Below, one piece after another: positions 1 to 8,940 of a DNA stretch of 64,000 nucleotides; positions within the stretch are counted from its first letter, which is position 1, and each line of letters begins with the position of its first letter. This DNA is from an uncultured Bacteroidota bacterium (GTDB lineage: Bacteria; Bacteroidota; Bacteroidia; Bacteroidales; UBA932): assembly GCA_937901965.1 (NCBI GenBank), contig CALGSW010000014.1, forward strand, positions 65,292 through 129,291. Direction: 5' to 3'. The notes under the pieces were generated by a model, which worked only from the letters and a program-made list of their open reading frames with translations, was not told the origin of the DNA and searched no databases. The translations under genes and the position numbers were made by a program.

Positions 1-93
1 AATGACAAAATTCTTGTTGAAATCCTTTCAGGATCGCCAACAAGAATTGTCTATAAAATTACTTACAACGGTATTACAGAAACCTGGGATTAG
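1..93 (+). CDS. C-terminal end of an unidentified protein (5' end outside window)
   Basis: Frame 1 is open from the first base to a TAG at 91-93 and reads as a natural C-terminus (about 30 residues, ending ...GITETWD). The composition is that of coding sequence, with no internal stop and typical beta-strand alternation. The gene converges on the DUF4252 gene that ends at 121. Too little is left to assign a family; that it is a real gene end is an inference from the open frame and its plausible residues. Confidence 0.45.
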   Translation, partial: NDKILVEILSGSPTRIVYKITYNGITETWD

Positions 94-120
94 TTTGGTT
101 TGAAGGAAGCCGCAGGTTGA

Positions 121-618
121 TTATTTGATATTTATCTTTCCGCTTGCGGCTGCCTTAATGAGCACATCGTCAATTTTTCCGAACATTGCAATTACAGTAT
201 ACTCTACGTCGGAATCGTTAAGGAAAATCAGAGCTCCGTTACTGGTTTTGCTTACGTACATCTCTACCTCTTCACCTTTATCCCTGATCTTAAGCAATCT
301 TTCAAAGGCAAATTTTGTAATAATCCCATCCATGTCTGCTTTAAGACTAGTCCTTAATGGTATATTTTTTTCCATTACTGATGATGGTACTGTAAGAATT
401 CTTAATTCAGTAATCTTTGATGTCCACTCTTTGGACTCTTCATCATCCACAAATGAATTTGCAAGCATCATCATCCCTGGTGAGATAGAGACTAATTCTA
501 CTTTGTCGTTTTTCTCATATTTATCAAAGATTGCCTTGATCTCTTTTGACTGACCGATTACCGCATATGGGAGGAGCAGCATCGCACAAAATATTATAAT
601 TAACTTTTTCATATTCAT
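121..618 (-). CDS. DUF4252-family exported protein
   Basis: A 165-residue protein with an N-terminal signal peptide (hydrophobic residues about 5-20, cleavage near VIGQ). The rest matches the general pattern of the Bacteroidetes DUF4252 family: an acidic/charged start, a central segment ending in a run of hydrophobic strands, and a C-terminal part with 'GALIFLND' type strand followed by a 'DVLIKAA' helix. The biochemical role of the family is unknown. It is the last gene of a three-gene operon behind an ECF sigma factor and a membrane protein, an arrangement common for DUF4252, so it is probably made under control of that sigma factor. Family call is by eye. Confidence 0.7.
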   Translation of the reverse strand: MNMKKLIIIFCAMLLLPYAVIGQSKEIKAIFDKYEKNDKVELVSISPGMMMLANSFVDDEESKEWTSKITELRILTVPSSVMEKNIPLRTSLKADMDGIITKFAFERLLKIRDKGEEVEMYVSKTSNGALIFLNDSDVEYTVIAMFGKIDDVLIKAAASGKINIK

Positions 619-671
619 AATTTTAAAATATCTAACTATTGTTTTTGAGCACTCACATTAATGACGAACTA

Positions 672-1175
672 TTAATCACTTTGTGTCAGAGTTGCACTAA
701 TTTTTTTCACTGGAGAGAGAGCATTCTCAACTTTTGCAACGCTATTGAGTGTATTATTTGCTTTATCAAGTTGCTGCATTATTGAATTCACCTTTTCAAG
801 GCGATTATTCGCTACTGTGACAGCAAGTTCGCTATCGTTTACCTGCTCACCATCAATTACTAACCTGAAAGAGTCATCGTTTCTTGGATTAATAAGAAAG
901 AATGCAATTAAAAGAATCGCTGCTGCAGCCACTGTCCCCCATCTTAGCATAGATCTGTAAAATGAGCGATACTCCCTTTTGGGTGATTCAATATACTTTT
1001 TTTCGGCCTCAAAGAAACCAAACATATCTGTGTAAACCAGAAGTGACTCTGGCATCTCTTTCTGAGGAGTGTTTTTATAATAACTCTTTATTAATAACTC
1101 CTCTTCCAGAGAGGTCTCAGCATTGAAATATTTTTCAATGAGAGTTTCAATCTTTTTATAATCATCCTTTTTCAT
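672..1175 (-). CDS. Single-pass membrane protein, probable anti-sigma factor partner
   Basis: A 167-residue protein with a charged cytoplasmic N-terminal part of about 78 residues, one transmembrane helix at about 80-96 (Ala/Ile-rich), and an extracytoplasmic C-terminal part with a coiled-coil-like stretch near 120-150. Its ATG overlaps the stop of the preceding ECF sigma gene by four bases, indicating translational coupling. Small single-pass proteins coded directly after an ECF sigma factor are usually its anti-sigma factor. I see no zinc-binding HxxxCxxC motif of the ZAS class, so the role is inferred from topology and position only. Confidence 0.6.
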   Translation of the reverse strand: MKKDDYKKIETLIEKYFNAETSLEEELLIKSYYKNTPQKEMPESLLVYTDMFGFFEAEKKYIESPKREYRSFYRSMLRWGTVAAAAILLIAFFLINPRNDDSFRLVIDGEQVNDSELAVTVANNRLEKVNSIMQQLDKANNTLNSVAKVENALSPVKKISATLTQSD

Positions 1176-1663
1176 CGCACCATCATTTTTTCTCTGATTT
1201 TTTGTCTGGCCCGGGAGAGAAGGGTTCTTACGTTCCCCTCTGAAGTTTCAAGTATCTTAGCAATCTCTTCCATCTCATATCCCATTACATCTCTTAGTCT
1301 TACAGCAAGCATCTGATCTGCCGGAAGAGTCTCCATACAACTTTTTATGTATGCAAACTGGTCTTTACGCTCAAGAGTTGTTGAAGGGTCATCTGTTACG
1401 ATTCTGTATGAATTGATGTTAAGCTGCTCTGTGTTATTCTTCTTTAATCTGAGATAGTCCAAACAAACGTTTCTTAAAATATGAAGAGTTAAGGCCTCAG
1501 GATTTTTTATCTCCTGAACATCCTGAACTTTCCAAAGCTTGATAACAGCATCCTGAACCATATCTTCAGCTGTGGCCGCACCTGCCTTGACAAATGTGCC
1601 GGCAAAGTTGATTAGCTTTGGCCTTATCCTTCCTACCAATATGTTAAACTCTTGAGAGGTCAT
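1172..1663 (-). CDS. ECF-type RNA polymerase sigma factor
   Basis: A 163-residue protein with the two conserved parts of extracytoplasmic-function sigma factors: region 2 at about 10-75 (including the core-binding 'AEDMVQDAVIKLWK' segment) and region 4 at about 108-160, where the helix-turn-helix reads 'MEEIAKILETSEGNVRTLLSRAR'. Region 3 is lacking, as expected. It heads a three-gene operon with a membrane-anchored putative anti-sigma factor and a DUF4252 protein. A near-consensus minus-7 box (TAAGTTCG on the minus strand) lies upstream. The target regulon cannot be read from this window. Confidence 0.92.
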   Translation of the reverse strand: MTSQEFNILVGRIRPKLINFAGTFVKAGAATAEDMVQDAVIKLWKVQDVQEIKNPEALTLHILRNVCLDYLRLKKNNTEQLNINSYRIVTDDPSTTLERKDQFAYIKSCMETLPADQMLAVRLRDVMGYEMEEIAKILETSEGNVRTLLSRARQKIREKMMVR

Positions 1664-1725
1664 ACTGCAGAGAAGACGAACTTATGGATTATATGTTACA
1701 ATTATTTGATTATCTTTTTACTCTT

Positions 1726-2970
1726 TTAGAATATATAATTGAGTCCCACGTTCATACCATTTTTTCCGTCTCTTTTATCAAATGGTTTTCCCCACTCAAA
1801 CGATACTATAAAATTTTTGTTCATCACAGCCTTAATTCCGGCACCTGCGGAGAAGTGTATCTTCTCTTCATCTGATGGTCTTACGTAGGGGTCTGCAGAG
1901 AGAGCCATAACGTCTCCCCTGTAATTTTGAATGACCCTTCCTGCATCAAAAAAAGGATTGAGTGCCAGATACCAGTCTTGTTTAAGAAATCTGAAATCAA
2001 GAAATCTGTACCTGAGTTCAAGATTTGCCCACGCTACTCCACGTCCTACAACTCTGTTTCTCATTACACCTCTTAGTGTATTTACCCCCCCAAGCCCCTC
2101 TGAGGTAATCTGCCTGAAATATAGTGTCGATAAATTCTGTTGCATATAAAACGGGGCCTCCCCGGCAAGATTTGCCTGTATAGCCAATCTGTAAGCAAAA
2201 GTCAGTTTGTTTTTATATACCGGAATAAAACCTCTGTGAACAAGTGATAATTTCACATAACTCTTCTTACCGGGAGAACCAAAAAGAATTGACTCAGTCC
2301 AAATCCCCTTTGTTGGATCTGATTCATTGTCTCTCGTATCATGAACCACTCCGGCTTTCAGTTCCACTCTGGTACCTCCTGTGGATTCTATCTCATCAAT
2401 CACCCCCTCAGCAATATATCTTGAGAAAAGGTTGTCCTCCCCTGCATATTTATCAAGCCTCACCTCTCCAATTTTATATGAGTACAATCCTATCCCCGCA
2501 GCCCAGCCCCATTTTCCTCCAATTTTTCCCTGAAGATCAACAGTACTTCTGAAGAGTCTTCTGTCCATCTTATAAAATGAGGGGTTCTCAATGGCGAATT
2601 CCGGGTCATAGGGTGCCATATATCCATTAAAACCGGAAAAGTCCATCATCTTGTCTGTGAGGTAACTTACATCCACAGTTGTTCTGATTCCCTTCAACAA
2701 AAATTCAGAGTCATAAAAGAGATGATAGACACCTGTCCCTTTTGTATACTGGGATACCTCTACATTAAATTTATGAATATAGTCCGGAAAAGTACTTCCA
2801 TCTCCAAACCAGAAGATATCTGCCAGAGCTCCGTATTGAAATCCCAAATCACTATTGTACCCAATTGCTGGCAGAGGGCCTATACTCCAGCCCTTCTTTG
2901 TTTGAGAAACCAAAGAAAGTGGTTTTACAATTAAAATAACTGCAAAAACAAGTACCGCTAATTTTTTCAT
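1726..2970 (-). CDS. BamA/TamA-type outer-membrane beta-barrel protein
   Basis: A 414-residue exported protein with a signal peptide at 1-22. The remainder is made of alternating amphipathic strands rich in aromatic residues, and ends with a Phe (NYIF), the usual C-terminal signature recognised by the BAM machinery. The C-terminal half has the surface-antigen/Omp85 features 'GLGGVNTLRGVMRNRVVGRG' (the RGF/Y-like loop) and 'PFFDAGRV'. No POTRA domain is present, so this is a short barrel-only member. The stop overlaps the following gene's start region by four bases; it is the last gene of a seven-gene minus-strand group. Cargo or function unknown. Confidence 0.75.
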   Translation of the reverse strand: MKKLAVLVFAVILIVKPLSLVSQTKKGWSIGPLPAIGYNSDLGFQYGALADIFWFGDGSTFPDYIHKFNVEVSQYTKGTGVYHLFYDSEFLLKGIRTTVDVSYLTDKMMDFSGFNGYMAPYDPEFAIENPSFYKMDRRLFRSTVDLQGKIGGKWGWAAGIGLYSYKIGEVRLDKYAGEDNLFSRYIAEGVIDEIESTGGTRVELKAGVVHDTRDNESDPTKGIWTESILFGSPGKKSYVKLSLVHRGFIPVYKNKLTFAYRLAIQANLAGEAPFYMQQNLSTLYFRQITSEGLGGVNTLRGVMRNRVVGRGVAWANLELRYRFLDFRFLKQDWYLALNPFFDAGRVIQNYRGDVMALSADPYVRPSDEEKIHFSAGAGIKAVMNKNFIVSFEWGKPFDKRDGKNGMNVGLNYIF

Positions 2971-4127
2971 GATAGTATTAAACTAATGATATATCCCAGA
3001 TAATTTCCAATAGCATACCCCACCAGCCCCACTGTAAGTCCTGTTATGATAACATTCCTGTTCTTCATAGCTGCGGCAACAAGCGGGACAAAAGGGGGAG
3101 AGTTGATAAGAGATACAGAAGAGATAAGCACCGTATCTGCATCAAGCTTAAATATCCTTGACAGTAAAAGCTGCACTGCAAGTGAAAAGAAGATCGCGAA
3201 AGCAATATAGAGCAGAAGATAAATTCCGTCTGAAAGATTTAACTTAGACAAGTCTGCCATTGATGCAACAACTATACTGAATATATATACCAGATACATC
3301 CCGGCATCATAACTAGTCTTAATTTCTCTTACCTTTTTAAAAAATGAAGCGGCTATCCCCAGCGATGTAATAGAAAGAATAACAACTACCATCTGAATGC
3401 CTTTGGGCAACATAAGTGAGAGTCCGCCTGCTATTGCAAAAATTAATACAGATAGTACAATAGCCTGCAGCAATGGTAATAAATTATATTTTTTAAAGAA
3501 ATCTTTGTAGGGCTCTTCATCGTAGTTGTCTACCGGCATATGTTTTTCGGCATTTCCGTTTTTTGCCGTATAGTGCAGAACCTTCCTGAAAAGAGGGATT
3601 CCGGCAGAGAGGACAAATGTCAGGTAAAGCAAACTTATGGCCATGTCATAAGAGTGGATAAGCAGATAGGTCTCATTTGGAACTCCAAGCATAATTTTAA
3701 TAGCAGCCAGATTTGGTGTACCTCCGGTATAGACTCCTGCAAGCATACCTGCAATCTTATCCATCTGAGCACCCATCAGAGGATCCGAACTGATCAGGGG
3801 TTTAAAAATAAAATATCCGGATATTACTGAAGCAACAACAGCTACAGTTCCGGTAATAAGAGTAAGTATCGCATTTTTAATGTCCCACCTCTTAAAATCA
3901 CAAGAGAATAACATAAGCGGGATTGCAAGCGGGATTATAATTGTAACCATCAAATCTTGTGTGCTTAAAGCATCTTCAGAGATTATACCTGTATTACCAA
4001 TGATAATCCCCACAAGGTATAAAAGCAGAACAGGACCTATTTTTTTTAACAGAGCTATCTTTGTAGTCAGCCACAGTATTGCAGCAGGAGTTAAGATGTA
4101 AATTAGTATAAGAAGTAACGTATTCAT
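2967..4127 (-). CDS. DUF819-family polytopic membrane protein
   Basis: A 386-residue integral membrane protein with about ten to eleven hydrophobic helices. The pattern 'GVYTGGTPNLAAI' in the middle and 'INSPPFVPLVAAAMKNRN' near the C-terminus are the conserved stretches of the DUF819 (YjcL-like) family, which has the look of two inverted halves typical of ion-coupled transporters. The substrate is unknown. It is coupled by a four-base overlap to the BamA-like barrel gene downstream and follows the DUF5009 gene closely, which suggests a shared envelope-related operon but does not define its role. Confidence 0.8.
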   Translation of the reverse strand: MNTLLLILIYILTPAAILWLTTKIALLKKIGPVLLLYLVGIIIGNTGIISEDALSTQDLMVTIIIPLAIPLMLFSCDFKRWDIKNAILTLITGTVAVVASVISGYFIFKPLISSDPLMGAQMDKIAGMLAGVYTGGTPNLAAIKIMLGVPNETYLLIHSYDMAISLLYLTFVLSAGIPLFRKVLHYTAKNGNAEKHMPVDNYDEEPYKDFFKKYNLLPLLQAIVLSVLIFAIAGGLSLMLPKGIQMVVVILSITSLGIAASFFKKVREIKTSYDAGMYLVYIFSIVVASMADLSKLNLSDGIYLLLYIAFAIFFSLAVQLLLSRIFKLDADTVLISSVSLINSPPFVPLVAAAMKNRNVIITGLTVGLVGYAIGNYLGYIISLILS

Positions 4128-4148
4128 ACATTAAATAATTATCCCCTT

Positions 4149-5501
4149 TTATGCTCGCCAGAAAATCTTTTTCTCACTTACAAATGCCACTATCGCCATT
4201 GTCAGCAGAACTGCCACACCTGCCCTTGCAACACCTATCCACGGCCAGCCCTGAGGATAGGCAGCAATATAAATATGTATTAATCCCGTGAGCTTAAACA
4301 CAGGCATAACAAGTGCCCCAAAGGTAATATAACTCATTAAAGGATTGCTGCCTGCACCGGCAAATATTCTTGAAAAATATGAACCCGGAAATTTATAAGA
4401 GATGAAATCTGATATCATCAGGAGATAAACAGACATTCCGGTAGTAAAAAGGCAATATGAAATTGTACAGGGCACCTTGGTTACTGCACCCTCATAAAAA
4501 AGGAAAAGTCCACCGCTGGTTATCATAACAGAGGCAATCAACGAGACAAAACCATGCTCAGGGAAAGCCCTTCTGGTTATAAGCCACGCAATCAAAGAGG
4601 CAGATGCAGAAAGCAGCATCTTATACAGATTCCATTCAGAGTAGAGAGCAACTAACATCCATATTACAAAAGTCAAAAGGTATGAGAACATCATAATTTT
4701 GACAAATGCAGATGCCGTGGAATTTTTTACAGGATTGTAACCATCCGGTAATTTACTCCGCTCCCTGAGTATATCTCCAATATATGTTGCCGGTAACAGA
4801 ATCAGAAGGAAATATATATACTCAATATTGAAAAACCACCTAATCTCTTTTATTGCATAAAGTTTTGCAGGAATAGAGAAGTGCATTGTTACCGCTGCAA
4901 AGAGCAGTATTGCAGCGTAAATTAAAATCCTTAATTTAAGATTCTCTTTTGTGAAAAGCCAGATTAACGCCCCAAACAGATAGAGAAACGACAGTAGAAA
5001 AATAATTATTCCACTTCTGTAAATAGATATTTTTTCATCAAAAAAGAGTGATCCGGTCACTATCAGAGCAATTGAGAATATGGCTCCTGCCAGACGGACC
5101 CATTTTGCAGGAGGATTTGACATATAAAGCATAAAGAGTGCTGCAAACCCTCCAACTGTTGCGAGCTGAGGCAACCAGCCTGATGCTGTGGAAAAATCCA
5201 GAAATACATATAAATATGAAAATAGCCATAGCATTACAAATCTTGTAAGCACAGACTTTACAGTCATCTTTCCCGATGCGCCGGCAAAAGGTATTGCAAC
5301 ACCCATACAGAATATGAATATGGGAAAAACCAAGTCAACCCATCCAATACCGGAAACAGAGAAGTCAAGGTTATGGTCAGGCGGAGGGTTCTGGATATGG
5401 TACATCCATGCCGGCAAAACTTTATGCGGAACTATGGCAGAAAAGACCATTCCAAAAATTGTAAGGCCCCTCAGGATGTCCAGTGAAAGATATCTTTTCA
5501 T
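4149..5501 (-). CDS. DUF5009 / heparan-alpha-glucosaminide N-acetyltransferase-like membrane protein
   Basis: A 450-residue membrane protein with about eleven to twelve helices. The N-terminal 'RYLSLDILRGLTIFGMVF' followed by a His-containing first loop and 'GWVDLVFPIFIFCMGVAIPF' is the hallmark of the COG4299/DUF5009 family, related to lysosomal HGSNAT, which moves acetyl groups across a membrane onto glucosamine ends. In bacteria the substrate is not established. It sits between a DUF819 membrane protein and a secreted alpha/beta-hydrolase-like protein, with phosphomannomutase upstream, so a role in modifying an exported glycan is plausible but only inferred. Confidence 0.8.
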   Translation of the reverse strand: MKRYLSLDILRGLTIFGMVFSAIVPHKVLPAWMYHIQNPPPDHNLDFSVSGIGWVDLVFPIFIFCMGVAIPFAGASGKMTVKSVLTRFVMLWLFSYLYVFLDFSTASGWLPQLATVGGFAALFMLYMSNPPAKWVRLAGAIFSIALIVTGSLFFDEKISIYRSGIIIFLLSFLYLFGALIWLFTKENLKLRILIYAAILLFAAVTMHFSIPAKLYAIKEIRWFFNIEYIYFLLILLPATYIGDILRERSKLPDGYNPVKNSTASAFVKIMMFSYLLTFVIWMLVALYSEWNLYKMLLSASASLIAWLITRRAFPEHGFVSLIASVMITSGGLFLFYEGAVTKVPCTISYCLFTTGMSVYLLMISDFISYKFPGSYFSRIFAGAGSNPLMSYITFGALVMPVFKLTGLIHIYIAAYPQGWPWIGVARAGVAVLLTMAIVAFVSEKKIFWRA

Positions 5502-5514
5502 AGTAAGTATGTTT

Positions 5515-6489
5515 TCATTTTATCAGATTTGAATAGCTTCGCGCTCCCCAGAACTTATAGCCCTTCTCGTCAAGTCTGCTCCCAAATAGCATTTGATGAA
5601 TAAGTCCATTCCTCTCAACAAGTACAGTATGGTATATTTTACCTTCAGGATTCTCTTTAATCCGGATTTCCACCCTTTCATCCTTAGAAATCAATTTTAT
5701 AAACGAAGTATCTCTATCCACGACAAAGTCTACCCCCCTGCTTCTGAGGTCATTTGCCATGATACCGGAGCGGTATCCTGTACCCCCCTTGCTGCTGACA
5801 ATTCTCTTCCCGTTCAGAACCACAGTTGTGTCAATGTATGCCATAACCCCGAGGTGACGGTCTGCATCCCCCTTTAGCCATGTCACAAGTTTATCTGCAT
5901 GTAGTTCTGTTTCGTACCCGTAATTACTGTCAATAAAAGATATTCTGTCAATAAATCCAGGGATTTTTTCAGCCTGTTTTATCAGATTGAATACAAATCT
6001 CCCGCCCCCGCTATGGCTTGTAAGAGCTACTGATATTTTTTCAGAACTTATAATTTTGGGAAGGGAGAATCTGACAATATTAATGATAGTATCAGTCAGT
6101 TTCTTATATAGTTCAGGAGAGTCAGGATACTCGGCAGCATGGAGAGTCCAGCCCTTCTGTGCTGCCTCAAGATAGGCTACAATATAATTAAACCGTTTAT
6201 CATTCTCCCTCAGATATCTTACTTGAGACGCAATGTGCTGGATGTTATACCTCCACTCTTCCGGCAGCAGTACTCCTCCTCGCCCCTCAGTCTCCTCAAT
6301 AGTGTTACCATTTGGTAAAGCATACAGAATTAACCTGACAGGCTTTCCTTTTCTGTACTGGCCTTCTGACGGATAATTAATTACAACTCTGGACTTGGGT
6401 ATCAGCTCCCGGTATTCCTTTCTCTCCTCTGCAGCAATAACCGTTGCAAAAAGAGCTATAATCAGGACCAGAAAGATTATCCTATACAT
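5515..6489 (-). CDS. Secreted alpha/beta-hydrolase-like protein of unknown substrate
   Basis: A 324-residue protein with a signal peptide (1-20, ending AIAA/VIAA). Around residue 155-163 the strand-turn-helix 'VALTSHSGGG' looks like the nucleophile elbow of a serine alpha/beta-hydrolase (Ser160), preceded by a long helix region and followed by 'RISFIDSNYGYE', which could supply the acid. The early strand 'VRLILYALPNGNTIE' also fits that fold, including an oxyanion-type turn. I do not recognise a named family. It is 13 bases from the phosphomannomutase gene and 13 bases from the DUF5009 gene, so it is surely co-transcribed with them. Confidence 0.6.
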   Translation of the reverse strand: MYRIIFLVLIIALFATVIAAEERKEYRELIPKSRVVINYPSEGQYRKGKPVRLILYALPNGNTIEETEGRGGVLLPEEWRYNIQHIASQVRYLRENDKRFNYIVAYLEAAQKGWTLHAAEYPDSPELYKKLTDTIINIVRFSLPKIISSEKISVALTSHSGGGRFVFNLIKQAEKIPGFIDRISFIDSNYGYETELHADKLVTWLKGDADRHLGVMAYIDTTVVLNGKRIVSSKGGTGYRSGIMANDLRSRGVDFVVDRDTSFIKLISKDERVEIRIKENPEGKIYHTVLVERNGLIHQMLFGSRLDEKGYKFWGARSYSNLIK

Positions 6490-6502
6490 TTACATCAGCT
6501 TG

Positions 6503-7855
6503 TTATTCAAATTCTCTAAGAATCTCCCTCACCTTAGACACCTTTTGGGCCAAAAGATCTCTGCCTCTGGCCTCTGCTATAAATCTTAAATATGGTTCCG
6601 TATTTGAAGGGCGGATATTAAACCACCACTCTTTAAATTCAACACGATATCCGTCAAAATCATAACTGGCAGTTGCATTCTCAGATGTCATAAAATACTC
6701 CCTCACCTTGTCCATTGCCCCCCTCTTGTTCTCAATCCTGAAATTTATCTCACCTGAGTTGTCATATTTCTCAATGTCTGCAATAAGTGAAGATACAGAC
6801 TTCCCCTCTCTTCTCTTTTTTGCAGCAATGCCGAGGATAATCAGGGCAGCCATTATACCGGAATCGCTGTAAAAGAAATCCCTGAAGTAGTAGTGACCTG
6901 CAAGTTCACCACCATATATTCCGTTTATTTCACGGAGCTTATGCGCGGCAAATGCTCTCCCCACTCTCCATGTGTGCATCCGGCCTCCCATAGGAGTAAG
7001 GTACTCGCCAACTGCTTTTGAACTCCGGATATCCTGAAGTACAGGGCCACTCTCCCCCCTCTCCTCAAGAAAATAGTGTCCCAGCAGAGCTATCATTAAA
7101 TCCGGCGAGATAAATCTTCCATTCTCATCTACAAACATTACCCTGTCTGCATCTCCGTCAAATATCACCCCTATGTCGCACCTCTTTTCTGAAACTAACC
7201 TCTGAAGATCAACAATATTTTCTGCCACAAGAGGATTTGCCTCATGATTTGGGAAGGTTCCGTCCATATTGTCAAAAATATAGTGCAGCTCATCGCTCTC
7301 CTCTCCCATTATATCCTTGATTAAAAGGGCTGCCATTCCATTAGAGAGATCCATCCCAATTTTTAAACCTCCTAAATCGGTTTTGTATTTAAGCAGAAAA
7401 TCCGTGTACTCTTTCTTAATATCAAGGTTATGCACCTCGCCCCTTTTGCCTGATAATATAAGTTCTCTGGTCTCAATCCACTCCTTTAACTTTCCCAGCC
7501 CGGTGTCAAATCCTACCGGCAGAGCATTCTCCCTTGAAATCTTAAGACCATTGTACTCTCTGGGATTATGAGAAGCGGTAATCTGTGCCGATGCCTTAAA
7601 ACCATACCTGCCTGTGGCAAAATATACCATAGGGGTTGTGGCTAGTCCAAGATCATAGACATCAGCCCCCGCATCGGTAATTCCCTTTAAAAGAGCCTTG
7701 TGCATTTCAGGTGAAGACTCTCTGTCATCCCTTCCCACAACAACCTTATCTGCTCCCAGTAATTCAGGCAGGAAATAGCCCACCCTGTATACTGTCTCCC
7801 TGTCAAAATCTTTATTGTATACCCCTCTTATATCATATGCATGAAATGCTCCCAT
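6503..7855 (-). CDS. manB: Phosphomannomutase/phosphoglucomutase
   Basis: A 450-residue member of the alpha-D-phosphohexomutase superfamily. All four signatures are present: the catalytic phosphoserine loop TASHNP (Ser95), the magnesium loop DGDADR (Asp233, Asp235, Asp237), the sugar-binding loop GGELAGHYYF, and the phosphate-binding loop RPSNTEPYLR near the C-terminus. The length is standard. It interconverts hexose 6-phosphate and 1-phosphate, supplying mannose-1-P or glucose-1-P for nucleotide-sugar and envelope polysaccharide synthesis. Mannose versus glucose preference cannot be told from sequence, so the symbol is a family label. Confidence 0.93.
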   Translation of the reverse strand: MGAFHAYDIRGVYNKDFDRETVYRVGYFLPELLGADKVVVGRDDRESSPEMHKALLKGITDAGADVYDLGLATTPMVYFATGRYGFKASAQITASHNPREYNGLKISRENALPVGFDTGLGKLKEWIETRELILSGKRGEVHNLDIKKEYTDFLLKYKTDLGGLKIGMDLSNGMAALLIKDIMGEESDELHYIFDNMDGTFPNHEANPLVAENIVDLQRLVSEKRCDIGVIFDGDADRVMFVDENGRFISPDLMIALLGHYFLEERGESGPVLQDIRSSKAVGEYLTPMGGRMHTWRVGRAFAAHKLREINGIYGGELAGHYYFRDFFYSDSGIMAALIILGIAAKKRREGKSVSSLIADIEKYDNSGEINFRIENKRGAMDKVREYFMTSENATASYDFDGYRVEFKEWWFNIRPSNTEPYLRFIAEARGRDLLAQKVSKVREILREFE

Positions 7856-7875
7856 AATATCTCTTTTTGTAAAAA

Positions 7876-8451
7876 TTATCTCTTTTTTGCCACGGGGGCA
7901 ATTTTATAATGAGCCTTAACCTTTCCATTCATTAAGTTGCTCAATTTTGACTGCAGCATTTTCTTTCTGATAGGTGCGCACAGATCAGTAAACAGAATCC
8001 CGTTCAGGTGATCAATCTCATGCTGTACCATTCTGCATGCAAAATTGTCAAGAGTCTCCTCCTTTTTATTAAGTTCCTGATCAAGATATTCAACCCTGAT
8101 TCTCTTAGGCCTTACAACACCGGCATTGATATCCGGTATACTTAGACAACCCTCATTGTACTCAATTGTCTCCTCACTCTCTTCAAGCACAACAGGGTTA
8201 ATCATAGCCCTTTTAAAATCCTTTAGCTCAGGCATGTCTTCTGCAAGAGGTGCCCCGTCAACAACCAAAACCCGCACGGACTTTCCCACCTGAGGTGCAG
8301 CCAGACCCACACCATCTGCCTGGTACATAGTTTCAAACATATCCGGTATCAATTTACCGATTGTTTCGGCTGCATCTGATGCCGATACATCAAAATCCGC
8401 TGCCCTCTCCCTGAGGACATCAGAGCCATAAATATAAATAGGTAAAATCAT
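7876..8451 (-). CDS. def: Peptide deformylase
   Basis: About 191 residues with the three motifs of the family in order: GVGLAAPQ (47-54), EGCLS with the metal-ligand Cys102, and QHEIDH with His144, Glu145 and His148. The enzyme removes the formyl group from the N-terminal methionine of new proteins. A TTG at 8457 would give two extra residues, but the ATG at 8451 starts directly on the conserved first strand (ILPIYIYG) and is preferred; it lies three bases past the ruvX stop, so the two genes are translationally linked. Confidence 0.95.
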   Translation of the reverse strand: MILPIYIYGSDVLRERAADFDVSASDAAETIGKLIPDMFETMYQADGVGLAAPQVGKSVRVLVVDGAPLAEDMPELKDFKRAMINPVVLEESEETIEYNEGCLSIPDINAGVVRPKRIRVEYLDQELNKKEETLDNFACRMVQHEIDHLNGILFTDLCAPIRKKMLQSKLSNLMNGKVKAHYKIAPVAKKR

Positions 8452-8453
8452 AA

Positions 8454-8891
8454 TCAATCTTTTATATCATTTTCCACTCTTGCCCTTGAATCAAGGTAAG
8501 ACTGAAGAATAATTGCCGCACTCACTTTATCAATATTCTCCTTAACCCTTCGTTCGCTCTTTTTCATCCCCCCGTCAATAAGAGTTCTCATTGCCATTTT
8601 GGAGGTGAAGCGCTCATCTTGCAGAGAAACAGGAATCAATGGAAATTGTTTTTTAAGCATATTTAAAAAAGAGTCAACATCTTTTGCCGCTTCTGATGGT
8701 CTGTTATCCATATTCATAGGATACCCCACAACAAATCTTACCACACTCTCTTTAAGGGTATAGTTTTTGAGATACCTCAGAACGTCACCTGAGGGAACTG
8801 TCTCAAGTGCAGAGGCAAACATACAGAGCGGGTCACTCACTGCAATACCCACCCTTTTCCTGCCATAGTCAATTCCCACAATTCTTTCCAT
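8454..8891 (-). CDS. ruvX: Putative Holliday junction resolvase / pre-16S rRNA nuclease (YqgF)
   Basis: A 145-residue RNase H-fold protein. The first strand GIDYGRKRVGIAVSD carries the catalytic Asp of the YqgF family; 'VVGYPMNMDNRPSEAAKDV' and the 'QDERFTSKMA' segment with the conserved Asp-Glu-Arg are also present, as is the 'DKVSAAIILQSYLD' C-terminal signature. The family matures the 5' end of 16S rRNA in E. coli and has been proposed to resolve recombination junctions. It is the first gene of the minus-strand operon and its start lies only a few bases after a promoter box (see separate entry). Confidence 0.93.
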   Translation of the reverse strand: MERIVGIDYGRKRVGIAVSDPLCMFASALETVPSGDVLRYLKNYTLKESVVRFVVGYPMNMDNRPSEAAKDVDSFLNMLKKQFPLIPVSLQDERFTSKMAMRTLIDGGMKKSERRVKENIDKVSAAIILQSYLDSRARVENDIKD

Positions 8892-8895
8892 GTGG

Positions 8896-8903
8896 CAAAG
8901 TTA
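8896..8903 (-). promoter_or_regulatory. minus-7 box of ruvX-def-manB operon
   Basis: On the minus strand this reads TAACTTTG, a match to the Bacteroidetes minus-7 consensus TAnnTTTG. Only four bases separate it from the ruvX ATG at 8891, so transcription would begin at or next to the start codon, giving a leaderless or nearly leaderless message. No good TTTG minus-33 box is seen. Confidence 0.5.
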
Positions 8904-8915
8904 GTTTTTTTTTAG

Positions 8916-8923
8916 TACTTTTG
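8916..8923 (+). promoter_or_regulatory. minus-7 box of superoxide reductase operon
   Basis: TACTTTTG fits TAnnTTTG and lies 17 bases before the superoxide reductase ATG, divergent from the ruvX promoter box. An upstream TTTG box at the expected distance is not obvious; the spacer is T-rich. Confidence 0.45.
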
Positions 8924-8940
8924 GAGGTTTAAACACAACT

